NCBI GenBank assembly: GCA_016786565.1
Contig: JAEUVY010000072.1
Coordinates: 1-64,000 of the forward strand
Direction: 5' to 3'
DNA from: Flavipsychrobacter sp.
GTDB lineage: Bacteria; Bacteroidota; Bacteroidia; Chitinophagales; Chitinophagaceae
Length of the DNA: 64,000 bases
Position 1 is the stretch's first letter, and each line of letters opens with the position of its first letter. The position numbers and the translations under genes were made by a program. The notes under the pieces were generated by a model, which saw nothing but the letters and a program-made list of their open reading frames with translations, ran no database searches and had not been told where the DNA came from. Positions 55,564 to 63,597 of this stretch are shown piece after piece.

Positions 55564-56475
55564 ATGTCGCAGATCAACAAAAAACAAGGGCTGGGAAAGG
55601 GTATCAGAGCGTTGCTCGATACCATTGATGAGGAGATACAAGCCCCTAAAGAAGGAGTGCCTGCGGTTTCGGGGCAGAATGCCAATACGATCGCGCGCAT
55701 CCCGCTCGATCAGATCTCGCTGAACCCCAAGCAGCCAAGGAAAGATTTTGAGGAACAGCCCTTGCAGGAACTTGCGGCAAGTATCAAATTGCACGATGTT
55801 ATCCAGCCGGTCACTGTCATCAAGACCGGACCATCGTCTTACCAGCTTATCAGCGGTGAGCGTAGGTTGCGCGCATCAAAGATCGCCGGACTCACCGATA
55901 TCCCCGCATACATCCGCACGGCAGATAGCCAGGGCATCCTGGAAATGGCGTTGTTGGAGAACCTACAGCGCGAGGACCTGAACGCGATAGAGATCGCGCT
56001 CAGTTACCGCCAACTTATGGATGAATGCGGCCTTACACAAGAACAGGTGTCTGAGCGCATGAAAAAAGAGCGCAGCACTGTAGCCAACTACCTTCGCCTG
56101 CTGAAGTTGCCACCGGATATTCAAAGGGCCGTTCGCGATGGCCAGATCACAATGGGTCATGCGCGTGCCATCATTGGTCTCGACCATGTGGAGCAGCAGT
56201 TGTACGTTTACCGCGAGATAGTTCAGCGTGGCCTGTCAGTAAGGCAGGTAGAGCAAATGGTGAAGGAGCTGTCTTCAAACGATGCGGCACCGATCGCACC
56301 CAAGGGGTCTGCCGCAAAGCTACCTGTAGCCTACAAACGTATTGAAGACAATATGGCATCGCACCTCTCTACAAGGGTGAAACTGGACCGTAAAAAAAGC
56401 GGGAAAGGTAAGATCGTCATTGAGTTCTATAATGACGAGGACCTGGAGCGTATCATGAGCAAAATGAACCTCTGA
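55564..56475 (+). CDS. parB: chromosome-partitioning protein ParB
   Basis: A 303-residue ParB/Spo0J. The ATG at 55564 (MSQINKKQGLGKGIRALL) gives the family's N-terminal ParA-stimulating stretch; a TTG start 22 codons earlier is discarded. The CTP-binding/N-terminal domain holds the motifs NPKQPRKDF and SGERRLRASKIAG, with LLENLQREDLNAIE. An HTH region follows (LTQEQVSERMKKERSTVANYLRLLKLP) and a C-terminal dimerisation tail (KGKIVIEFYNDEDLERIMSK). It binds parS and spreads. Confidence 0.95.
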   Translation: MSQINKKQGLGKGIRALLDTIDEEIQAPKEGVPAVSGQNANTIARIPLDQISLNPKQPRKDFEEQPLQELAASIKLHDVIQPVTVIKTGPSSYQLISGERRLRASKIAGLTDIPAYIRTADSQGILEMALLENLQREDLNAIEIALSYRQLMDECGLTQEQVSERMKKERSTVANYLRLLKLPPDIQRAVRDGQITMGHARAIIGLDHVEQQLYVYREIVQRGLSVRQVEQMVKELSSNDAAPIAPKGSAAKLPVAYKRIEDNMASHLSTRVKLDRKKSGKGKIVIEFYNDEDLERIMSKMNL

Positions 56476-56477
56476 TC

Positions 56478-57200
56478 ATGAGAATTGCACTGATCGGATA
56501 CGGCAAGATGGGTAAGGCGATCGAAGAGATCGCCATTGGTCGCGGGCACGAGGTGGTATTGAAGATCACAAGTGCCAACCGTGGCGATATGACTGCGGCT
56601 AACCTGGCGCAGGCCGATGTGGCCATAGAATTCACAGGTCCGCATGCTGCATGGGCAAACGTAAAAGACTGTCTCGAGGCCGGCGTGAATGTGGTAAGTG
56701 GTTCCACGGGCTGGAATGATCACTTTGCTGATGCGAACAAATTGGCACTTGCGCAAAACAGAGGTTTCCTCCATGCATCTAATTTCAGCGTGGGTGTCAA
56801 CATTTTCTTTGAGGTAAATAAGCTTCTGGCATCTCTTATGCAGGGGCGCGACGATTATGCTGTAAAAGTGGAAGAGACACACCACGTTCATAAAAAGGAT
56901 GCACCCGGTGGTACGGCAATTACTATTGCAGAGCAGATCATTGCTCGCTTGGGCAATAAAAACTCATGGCAGTTGGATGGTGCAGACACACCCGATGCAC
57001 TTCCTGTTTTTGCCCATAGGGTAGGCGAGGTGCCGGGCACACACATGGTCAGTTATAGCTCGCCTATAGACACTATTGATATTATTCATACCGCGCACAG
57101 CCGCAAAGGGTTTGCGCATGGAGCCGTACTGGCTGCCGAGTTTCTGGCCGGCAAAACAGGAGTTTTCACGATGAAAGACGTTCTGGGGATCGCCGGTTAG
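56478..57200 (+). CDS. dapB: 4-hydroxy-tetrahydrodipicolinate reductase
   Basis: A 240-residue DapB, lysine and meso-diaminopimelate synthesis. The dinucleotide-binding N-terminus is IALIGYGKMGKAIEE, and the signature with the catalytic His-Lys is EETHHVHKKDAPGGTA. Start is two bases after the parB stop, a link found in many Bacteroidota. It supplies a peptidoglycan precursor, so it may be co-ordinated with cell growth and partitioning (inference). Confidence 0.95.
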   Translation: MRIALIGYGKMGKAIEEIAIGRGHEVVLKITSANRGDMTAANLAQADVAIEFTGPHAAWANVKDCLEAGVNVVSGSTGWNDHFADANKLALAQNRGFLHASNFSVGVNIFFEVNKLLASLMQGRDDYAVKVEETHHVHKKDAPGGTAITIAEQIIARLGNKNSWQLDGADTPDALPVFAHRVGEVPGTHMVSYSSPIDTIDIIHTAHSRKGFAHGAVLAAEFLAGKTGVFTMKDVLGIAG

Positions 57201-57236
57201 CGATTATTTCGTATATTTAGTTCCGTAAAAATTTAT

Positions 57237-57638
57237 ATGAATAAGACTGCGATTTACTTAGCGGCAATGGCCGTTGTTGTTTCTTTTGCTTCCTGCCGCG
57301 GAGACTCTGACATGGCCCACATGCAGCAGTTGCAGGACAGTGTTTTTGCCGCATACCCCGGAAAGGTAGGGGCAGTACACATCAACCCCGAGGGGAGGGA
57401 AAACCTGATCGTGGTACTTGGTGCGCCGGGCATGTATGACCTGCCCGAGGAGCAACGCCAAAAAGAGGCTGTGGCAGTAGGCGCAATGGCACTTCGGATA
57501 TTCGGAGAAGGAAATTTCCTCAAAACAGGCAGGCTTGTATTTACAAAAGACGTGCGTAATACCCTCGATGCCCCGGCCGATGGATTGACAAGCGATATGA
57601 AAATCGACAGTCTGAAAACGGCCGCCGGTACCAAATAA
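57237..57638 (+). CDS. hypothetical small lipoprotein
   Basis: A 133-residue protein with a signal sequence and lipobox SFASC (Cys20). The body is not recognised; it contains a beta-alpha pattern (GKVGAVHINPEGRENLIVVL). It sits 36 bp after dapB. A TATATTTA at about 57211-57220 is a near match to the -7 element, so it may have its own promoter. Confidence 0.65.
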   Translation: MNKTAIYLAAMAVVVSFASCRGDSDMAHMQQLQDSVFAAYPGKVGAVHINPEGRENLIVVLGAPGMYDLPEEQRQKEAVAVGAMALRIFGEGNFLKTGRLVFTKDVRNTLDAPADGLTSDMKIDSLKTAAGTK

Positions 57639-57706
57639 GTACCTGTCTGAGATGTATTTGTATTTCGCATAATTGAACAAATTATATGAATATTACAATA
57701 CAGGCA

Positions 57707-57739
57707 TTGTTAAAATTTGATTTGAAATGATTAGATTTG
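57707..57739 (+). promoter_or_regulatory. promoter of the Ig-repeat T9SS gene
   Basis: TTG (57707-57709), a 22-base spacer and TAGATTTG (57732-57739) fit TTG-N17-23-TAnnTTTG. It would give a 5' untranslated region of about 90 bases before the ATG at 57835. Confidence 0.65.
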
Positions 57740-57834
57740 CCTGATTATTGTTATCTGAACAAGAACCCGGTTTGTTAATTCTATAACAATTGGGTGATGA
57801 TTACTTAATACATAGGAAAAATAAAATAACGAAC

Positions 57835-59868
57835 ATGAAAAAAAGTGTTTACTTATCCAGTCTGCTGGCGTTCTGTCTCAGTCTTTTCGCTGCAAAAGCT
57901 AATGCACAGGCTCCGGTGGTAACTACAGACCCTGCAAACAGCACCATTTGTGCGCACGACACTACTTATTTCCACGTTGTAGCAACCGGTGCAACGCCTC
58001 TTTCGTTTATGTGGCAGTACTCTGATGATGCAGGTACATCATGGGACACTGTGGTTAATGGTGCCTCTTACTTCTGGGCTACAAACGACACGCTTGCTGT
58101 GATTCCATCTGTAGCAAAGAACGGATATCTGTACCGCGCTATCGTTTCAAACGGTAGCGGTATGGACACTTCAGCTTCTGCTACACTCACTGTAGACACT
58201 GCTTTCGCTGGCGTTATCAGTGGCATGGTTCCTGTGTGTGTGGGTAGCTCCATCACGCTCACCAGCTCTGTAGCAGGTGGTTCATGGAGCAATGTAAATC
58301 ACGCCATAGACACAGTTAGCCCGTTGGGTGTTCTGGAAGGTCGCGCCTTCGGTGTTGATACCATCAAATATTCGGTAACGAACACGTGTGGTCTTTCTAC
58401 CTCTACTGCAAATTCAAGGGTAGATACACTGGTTACTTTTTCTGTTACAACAGGTCCTACTCACGTGTGTGTAGGCAATGTGATCACCTTGGTTAACAAC
58501 AATACTATCGGAACAACTACCTGGTCTACAGCTGTAGGCAATGTAATGGTTGCTGCAAGTGGAGCTACTACAGGTGTTTCTGCAGGTTCTGATGTTGTGA
58601 CGCATACTTTCTCAAACGCATGCGGTTCTATCGTTTCTACTAAATCAGTATTTGTTGAGGTGTTGCCCTCTACAGGTACTATCACAGGTGCTACAGCTCT
58701 TTGCTCGGGTTCATGGATACACCTTACTTCTTCTGTAGGTGGTGGTGTATGGCTGAGCGGATCACCGGCAGTAGCCCCTATCGATGCAGCTGGTTTTGTT
58801 ACCGGTACTGCACAGGGCACTTCTGTTATCTCTTACTACAGGTCAAACAGTTGCGGTGCTGCATATGCAACACACACCATCACTGTTGAGGTTCCTGCAG
58901 CAGCAATAGGCGGAAACGATAGCGTTGGTATCGATTCATTCCTTGTTCTCTCTAATACTACTCCGGGTGGTGCATGGGCATCTGCCGATACAATGATCGC
59001 TAAGTTCACAACAGGTAGCACTATCAAAGGAATTGATACAGGTGTGACAACTGTTACTTACACGGTAAGCAATACTTGCGGCACTACTTCTGCTACTTCC
59101 CCTATGCACGTTGGTCCGTTACCTAACGCTGGTGTTATCACTGGTCCGGATACAGTATGTGTAGGTTCTACAATTTCTCTTGATGCTTCGGTTGCCGGTG
59201 GTACATGGGTTAGCCTGCATGACACCCTTGCTACAATCGTGTTGTTCAATGACACAACCGGAAGGGTTACAGGTGTAGAACTGGGTAAAGACACAGTTGT
59301 TTATTATGTTACTACAGCATTCGGAAGGTCTTCTATCAAGAAGCCTGTTTACGTAAATGATCGCCCTGATGTAACTATCACAGGCCCTGCCTCAGTTGCA
59401 CTCAGTGGTTCTTACTCTCTCGTTGGTTCTCCGGCCGGTGGCGCATGGTCTACCAGCAACATGGCAATGACTCCACTCATCGGTTATGGCTTCTTCGTTG
59501 TGATCGATACAGGTACTTCTGTATTCACTTATGTTGCAACCAATACTTGCGGATCAACTACGAAAACATTCACTGTTGAGCTTCACGGTTCAAGTTCAGG
59601 TGTGAATGGTGTAGCTGCTGAGGGTTCTTCTCTTAATGTGTTCCCTAACCCATCTCAGGGTACTCTCACTGTGAATATCTCTGGTGTTGCAAATGAGCAG
59701 GCTAAAGTGGTTATCACTAACATAGCCGGACAAACAGTAAAAGAATTTACTGCTGTTAACAACACAAATGTAAATGTGTCTCTGAATGAGCCTGCCGGTG
59801 TATACCTGCTGACAGCAATTGCTGCTGACGGTAGCAGGCACACTGCAAGGATCACGATAGCAGACTAA
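57835..59868 (+). CDS. Ig-like repeat T9SS type A surface protein
   Basis: A 677-residue secreted protein. The ATG at 57835 starts a signal peptide (MKKSVYLSS to ANAQ); 15 codons upstream are discarded. An N-terminal Ig-like domain (about 27-115) is followed by about six similar modules of about 80 residues (GVISGMVPVCVGSSITL, GTITGATALCSGSWIHL, GVITGPDTVCVGSTISL), each ending in a Thr/Ser-rich NTCG strand. The last ~75 residues are a T9SS type A sorting domain (VFPNPSQGTLTVNISG and PAGVYLLTAIAADG). It has codon use like the other surface genes and is probably strongly expressed. Confidence 0.9.
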   Translation: MKKSVYLSSLLAFCLSLFAAKANAQAPVVTTDPANSTICAHDTTYFHVVATGATPLSFMWQYSDDAGTSWDTVVNGASYFWATNDTLAVIPSVAKNGYLYRAIVSNGSGMDTSASATLTVDTAFAGVISGMVPVCVGSSITLTSSVAGGSWSNVNHAIDTVSPLGVLEGRAFGVDTIKYSVTNTCGLSTSTANSRVDTLVTFSVTTGPTHVCVGNVITLVNNNTIGTTTWSTAVGNVMVAASGATTGVSAGSDVVTHTFSNACGSIVSTKSVFVEVLPSTGTITGATALCSGSWIHLTSSVGGGVWLSGSPAVAPIDAAGFVTGTAQGTSVISYYRSNSCGAAYATHTITVEVPAAAIGGNDSVGIDSFLVLSNTTPGGAWASADTMIAKFTTGSTIKGIDTGVTTVTYTVSNTCGTTSATSPMHVGPLPNAGVITGPDTVCVGSTISLDASVAGGTWVSLHDTLATIVLFNDTTGRVTGVELGKDTVVYYVTTAFGRSSIKKPVYVNDRPDVTITGPASVALSGSYSLVGSPAGGAWSTSNMAMTPLIGYGFFVVIDTGTSVFTYVATNTCGSTTKTFTVELHGSSSGVNGVAAEGSSLNVFPNPSQGTLTVNISGVANEQAKVVITNIAGQTVKEFTAVNNTNVNVSLNEPAGVYLLTAIAADGSRHTARITIAD

Positions 59869-59886
59869 TTGAAATAAGTCTTTGGT

Positions 59887-59918
59887 AAAAGCCGGCAACA
59901 ACCTTGCCGGCTTTTTTT
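59887..59918 (+). terminator. terminator of the Ig-repeat T9SS gene
   Basis: A 12-bp perfect stem (AAAAGCCGGCAA, CAACC loop, complement) is followed by more T. It overlaps the extreme 5' end of the next open frame, which shows that frame does not start there. Confidence 0.85.
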
Positions 59919-59933
59919 ATGCACAGAAGGGTG

Positions 59934-59964
59934 TTGCGGGTGTCACCACCGTTTAATACATTTG
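59934..59964 (+). promoter_or_regulatory. promoter of the TMTC-like gene
   Basis: TTG (59934-59936), a 20-base spacer and TACATTTG (59957-59964) fit the Bacteroidota promoter. Transcription would begin near 59971, which points to the GTG at 59982 as start codon. Confidence 0.65.
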
Positions 59965-59981
59965 TTTGTATAGCTTTCGAC

Positions 59982-61694
59982 GTGAGCAAGAATAGAAATA
60001 AACAGCCGGGGGGCATTGACCAAAATACCCAACGCACAGCTACTGCTGATGCAGGTGGAGGATTTCGTATTCCATACCCTGTTTTTCTGCTTGTGGCTGC
60101 TGTCTTGCTGGTATATCTGCCCTCATTGTCGCTGGGTTTTACCGAGTTGGATGATACCATATTCATTAAAGAATTCAGAGCGTTTAATGAGGATACCTCC
60201 AATCTGATTGCGGCATTTTCACGGGGATTATTCGACGCGGTGAAAGATCCCTACTATCGTCCGCTTTTCTCCGATGCGATGATCCTCAATTACCAGGTGA
60301 GTGGTGAGGAGCCTTTCGGATATCACCTGGTGAATGTATTGCTGCATATGGGCGTAGTCGTAATGCTATACAGACTACTGCTGCGTCTCGGAGTAACGGT
60401 TACCAATTCATTTTATCTCTCTGTCATCTTCGCGGTTCACCCGGTACTTACTCAGGCAGTAACGTGGATACCTGGACGAAATGATACACTGCTGGCGCTA
60501 TTTGTTGTGCCGTTCTTGTCTCAGTCACTTATGTATGCTGAATCGGGCAAAGCGAAGTCGCTGCTGCTGTCGGGACTCTTGCTTTTGCTGGCTTTCTTCA
60601 CCAAGGAGACAGCTGTATTTGCTGCACCTGCCGCTTTCTTCTTGTTGGTGCTTTACAAAGGTGTGCGCTGGAATGATAAGAATATGCTGGTTCAGTATGG
60701 TGTGTGGGCCTGTTGTTTTCTGGTGTGGTATGCGGCAAGGTCGGCCGCAACTATTCAGGCGTCGGGCATAGGTTCTGCTGCCGGTTTCAGCGACATGCTG
60801 CATCGTTTACCGGTTATCATCCAGTATATAGGAAAGATCATGTTGCCGGTAAATCAAAGCGTGTTTCCCACTCAGGAAGATACCGTTGTGTATTTTGGTT
60901 TGATGGGTATCGCTCTGCTGGGGGCTCTTATTGCACTTTCTTCAAATCGTAGTACTGATTCATTCAAGGCACTGGCGGGAGCGTTTGGTATCTTCTTGTT
61001 GTTCCTGATGCCTGCATTGCTGGTGCCAGCTGCACTCAACCAACAGACGTTCGAACACAGGCTCTATCTGCCGGCTATCGGCATTGTGTTGGCATTGCCG
61101 CATACCGCCTTGCTCAATAACAGATTTTCTGAGAAGCAGCGCGCCATGGTGATAGGTGTGTTGTGTGGTGTTTTGGCGCTGCTGAATGTGCGGCACCAGC
61201 ACAATTTCTCCGACCCCCTCACATTCTGGACGAGTGCCGCAGAGACATCGCCCAATTCGGCCTATGCCAATATGATGCTGGCAGCACGTCTTGACAAGAC
61301 GGAGCACGTTCGTTCAGAGCAGTTGTTCCGCAAGGCATATAAGCTGAATCCCAAAGAGAAATACCTCAACTTCTACATGGCTGAGATGTTGCAACGAAAG
61401 GATTCTGTGATGGCATCTGAAGCCTATTTGCTGGAGGAGAAAAAGATATCAGACTATGTTCAGTGCGATTTTCTGCTTGCCCGTGTAGCGATGGAGAAAA
61501 AGGATCTGAAGGCATCAATAGGTTATCTGGAACGCTACCTGCAGCGCGATCCCTACAATCCAATGGCACACAACAATCTGTTGCTTTTGTATGTGGACAC
61601 CCAACAACCCGACAAAGCAAGGAATCTGATAAGAAGTATGCAGCAGAAAGGCATGGAGGTGCCCGCGCCACTTAGGGCTAAGTTGGGTATGTGA
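59982..61694 (+). CDS. TMTC-like polytopic membrane protein with C-terminal TPRs
   Basis: A protein of about 570 residues. Start GTG at 59982 is favoured because the longer frame begins inside the previous terminator and before a good promoter. About ten hydrophobic segments (residues of about 35-420) include GFTELDDTIFI, PYYRPLFSDAMIL and the phrase HPVLTQAVTWIPGRNDTLLA, which resembles the HPxxxExVxxIxGR-type motif of eukaryotic TMTC O-mannosyltransferases. The C-terminal ~150 residues are TPR-like helices. It may be a GT-C glycosyltransferase acting on exported proteins; this is inferred from the resemblance only. Confidence 0.75.
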   Translation: MSKNRNKQPGGIDQNTQRTATADAGGGFRIPYPVFLLVAAVLLVYLPSLSLGFTELDDTIFIKEFRAFNEDTSNLIAAFSRGLFDAVKDPYYRPLFSDAMILNYQVSGEEPFGYHLVNVLLHMGVVVMLYRLLLRLGVTVTNSFYLSVIFAVHPVLTQAVTWIPGRNDTLLALFVVPFLSQSLMYAESGKAKSLLLSGLLLLLAFFTKETAVFAAPAAFFLLVLYKGVRWNDKNMLVQYGVWACCFLVWYAARSAATIQASGIGSAAGFSDMLHRLPVIIQYIGKIMLPVNQSVFPTQEDTVVYFGLMGIALLGALIALSSNRSTDSFKALAGAFGIFLLFLMPALLVPAALNQQTFEHRLYLPAIGIVLALPHTALLNNRFSEKQRAMVIGVLCGVLALLNVRHQHNFSDPLTFWTSAAETSPNSAYANMMLAARLDKTEHVRSEQLFRKAYKLNPKEKYLNFYMAEMLQRKDSVMASEAYLLEEKKISDYVQCDFLLARVAMEKKDLKASIGYLERYLQRDPYNPMAHNNLLLLYVDTQQPDKARNLIRSMQQKGMEVPAPLRAKLGM

Positions 61695-61704
61695 TATACA
61701 GCGG

Positions 61705-62418
61705 TCAAATAACTAAAGTTGCCTTAACTGGCATGTGGTCGCTGATCTTGATCCAGGTCTCTGTTTCCCCGATCTCTATCGTTGAGTCACTTGCTGAAAG
61801 AATTGACTCGTTGGCAAAAATATAGTCAATGTGGTATGGCTTGAGCAGGTTTTTCTGAAGAAAGAACGTGGGGCTCAATTCTTTGCCAGGCACTTCATTC
61901 CGAATGTGGTGATAGGCGCTCACAATACCCATCTCACGCAATTCACGAGTGACGTCACTATGGTTCCAGTTTCGTGCTCGTGTGTCCCAGATAGGGTTGC
62001 TGTTAAGGTCGCCGGCTATTATTGAATCCGACAACTTGCCTTTATGGCGCAGCAGAAATTGCCATAGTTGTCCGATATAACTGTAGGTGGGCATCTTCGC
62101 TCCATGACACCAGGCTGCAACAAAGTTTCTTCTGTTTGAGAATTTGAATGGAATAAAATACTCTAGCCCTGTTACATCCCAATCTAGAAGCTCGATAGAA
62201 TGACCTGCAGGACTAAAAACTCCAAGCCCCTTGTGGTGATTTGTACCTATCCATAAATGGTTTTGGCCCCACTCCTTATAACCTTCATTTTTTGTCGTCA
62301 GTGGATTCTCACATTCCTGAATTATGTAGAGGTCGGCGTCAAGTTTGGTGATCTCTTCATATTTCTCTCTGAACTTTCCATTGCAATTCCAGGTAACAAT
62401 TTTGAGTTTTTGAGACAT
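61705..62418 (-). CDS. endonuclease/exonuclease/phosphatase (EEP) family protein
   Basis: A 237-residue EEP-fold hydrolase without signal peptide. Conserved sites are visible: KIVTWNCNGKF (Asn), LYIIQECENP (metal Glu), IIAGDLNSNPIWD (Asp and Asn), and the final SDHMPVKATL (Asp-His). Such enzymes cut phosphodiester bonds in DNA or lipid head groups; the substrate is unknown. It is the last gene of a three-gene minus-strand unit, ten bases after the ABM gene, and converges with the TMTC-like gene. Confidence 0.85.
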   Translation of the reverse strand: MSQKLKIVTWNCNGKFREKYEEITKLDADLYIIQECENPLTTKNEGYKEWGQNHLWIGTNHHKGLGVFSPAGHSIELLDWDVTGLEYFIPFKFSNRRNFVAAWCHGAKMPTYSYIGQLWQFLLRHKGKLSDSIIAGDLNSNPIWDTRARNWNHSDVTRELREMGIVSAYHHIRNEVPGKELSPTFFLQKNLLKPYHIDYIFANESILSASDSTIEIGETETWIKISDHMPVKATLVI

Positions 62419-62428
62419 AGTGAATGAT

Positions 62429-62725
62429 TTACGCTACATCATATCGCTGTTCTACACTCCATGCCTGAGGCGGAGCTGCAAACATAGCCTTCGTGAGCCC
62501 CCAGGTTTCTTTGAAGAATTCCGAAAAACGGTAATGGTCCAATGCGCTCTCAGACTCCCAATGGCTGTACGTGAAGAAAATCTCAGGTTGCTTTTTGTCC
62601 TGCCATAACTCCAGGTGGGTGCAACCATCAAAATGACGGATACGATCCTTTCGTTCGTTGAACATCGCTACAAATTCATCTGTTTTGTCGGCCCTGAAGG
62701 TCATTTGGACTATACGTACTATCAT
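62429..62725 (-). CDS. antibiotic biosynthesis monooxygenase-like (ABM) protein
   Basis: A 98-residue dimeric alpha+beta-barrel protein of the ABM/YgiN type. It has the N-terminal strand IVRIVQMTFRADKTDEF, the DGCTHLELWQDK turn and the FFTYSHWESESALDHYRFSE hairpin. Members include quinol monooxygenases and haem-degrading enzymes, but most are uncharacterised. It overlaps the DUF62 gene by four bases (ATGA), so translation is coupled. Confidence 0.85.
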   Translation of the reverse strand: MIVRIVQMTFRADKTDEFVAMFNERKDRIRHFDGCTHLELWQDKKQPEIFFTYSHWESESALDHYRFSEFFKETWGLTKAMFAAPPQAWSVEQRYDVA

Positions 62726-63501
62726 TCAAATCTTATTTTAAGGTAATTATTCTGGCCTCCCGTTCTTAGTCCGAAGAGGCTGGCGGCGCTGCCCTGATTC
62801 ACGCATATCTCCAGCAGACCGTTTCTGTTGAACCGGCACAATAGCTCTCCGGGCGGAACATCGTTATAACTGTCAGAAATGGTATTCAATTCCGTTACGT
62901 GCATTATATCCAGCCGGAATCGGTTTCCTGGGCTCATTTTTTCGAGGTATCCACGGTGCAAATTGGTAACTGCATTTCCAAAGTGATCTACATACTGCAC
63001 CTCCACATCATATTCCCCCGGCGTCTCTTCTTTCCATTTTTCGGTCTTTTCCAGAACCGAAAGGCGAATGGAAGGCAGTTGGTCAACGCTACCGTCTGCG
63101 ATCATAGAAACACACCTTGCTGCTGCCGACAGCCAGTCTGCAAATGAATTCCCGGCCTGCAATTCAAAAGAAAGCCTGCCGTCAAGCTCTTCCGTCAACA
63201 AGGCCGCTGGAAGGATCCCATTGTCGGGTGCAATAAAATAATGCCCGTCGTGATAGGCGCATACCAATCGCGGAACTGAGTCGTGATACACATCTACCAG
63301 AACAAGATGCGCCGTGCCCGGCGCGAAATGCTGATACGAAGACCGCAGCACATAGCTTGCCACGTCCTTTCGGAAGGGTTGTATCTCATGGCTCACATCA
63401 ATAATTCGGGTGTCAGGCAGTGCCGACAGAAGAACGCCTCGGGTCATGCCGGCCGAAGCGTCATGCGCTCCGAAATCTGATATAATTGTTACGATCGCCA
63501 A
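62722..63501 (-). CDS. SAM hydroxide adenosyltransferase family (DUF62) protein
   Basis: A 259-residue protein of the DUF62/fluorinase fold. The N-terminus TIISDFGAHDASAGMTRGVL, the SHEIQPF segment, the VLVDVYHDSVPR region (possible catalytic Asp and Arg) and APDNGIL fit the family. The usual FHGRDxFAPAA block appears as SFADWLSAAA, so the catalytic His is not evident. Active members hydrolyse SAM to adenosine and methionine. The start is TTG at 63501; no ATG lies before residue 19, and a TACTTTTG -7 element on this strand precedes it. Confidence 0.82.
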   Translation of the reverse strand: MAIVTIISDFGAHDASAGMTRGVLLSALPDTRIIDVSHEIQPFRKDVASYVLRSSYQHFAPGTAHLVLVDVYHDSVPRLVCAYHDGHYFIAPDNGILPAALLTEELDGRLSFELQAGNSFADWLSAAARCVSMIADGSVDQLPSIRLSVLEKTEKWKEETPGEYDVEVQYVDHFGNAVTNLHRGYLEKMSPGNRFRLDIMHVTELNTISDSYNDVPPGELLCRFNRNGLLEICVNQGSAASLFGLRTGGQNNYLKIRFE

Positions 63502-63518
63502 TACAAATGAGTCTGTAA

Positions 63519-63526
63519 CAAAAGTA
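63519..63526 (-). promoter_or_regulatory. -7 promoter element of the DUF62 operon
   Basis: TACTTTTG on the minus strand matches TAnnTTTG, 17 bases before the TTG start at 63501, and supports that start. No -33 TTG is obvious. Confidence 0.45.
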
Positions 63527-63597
63527 CGATACAGCCGGTGTATTTATTAGTGAATACAGGCGTAAGTTTGCTGTGCGGCAACGACCGCTACTTTACT

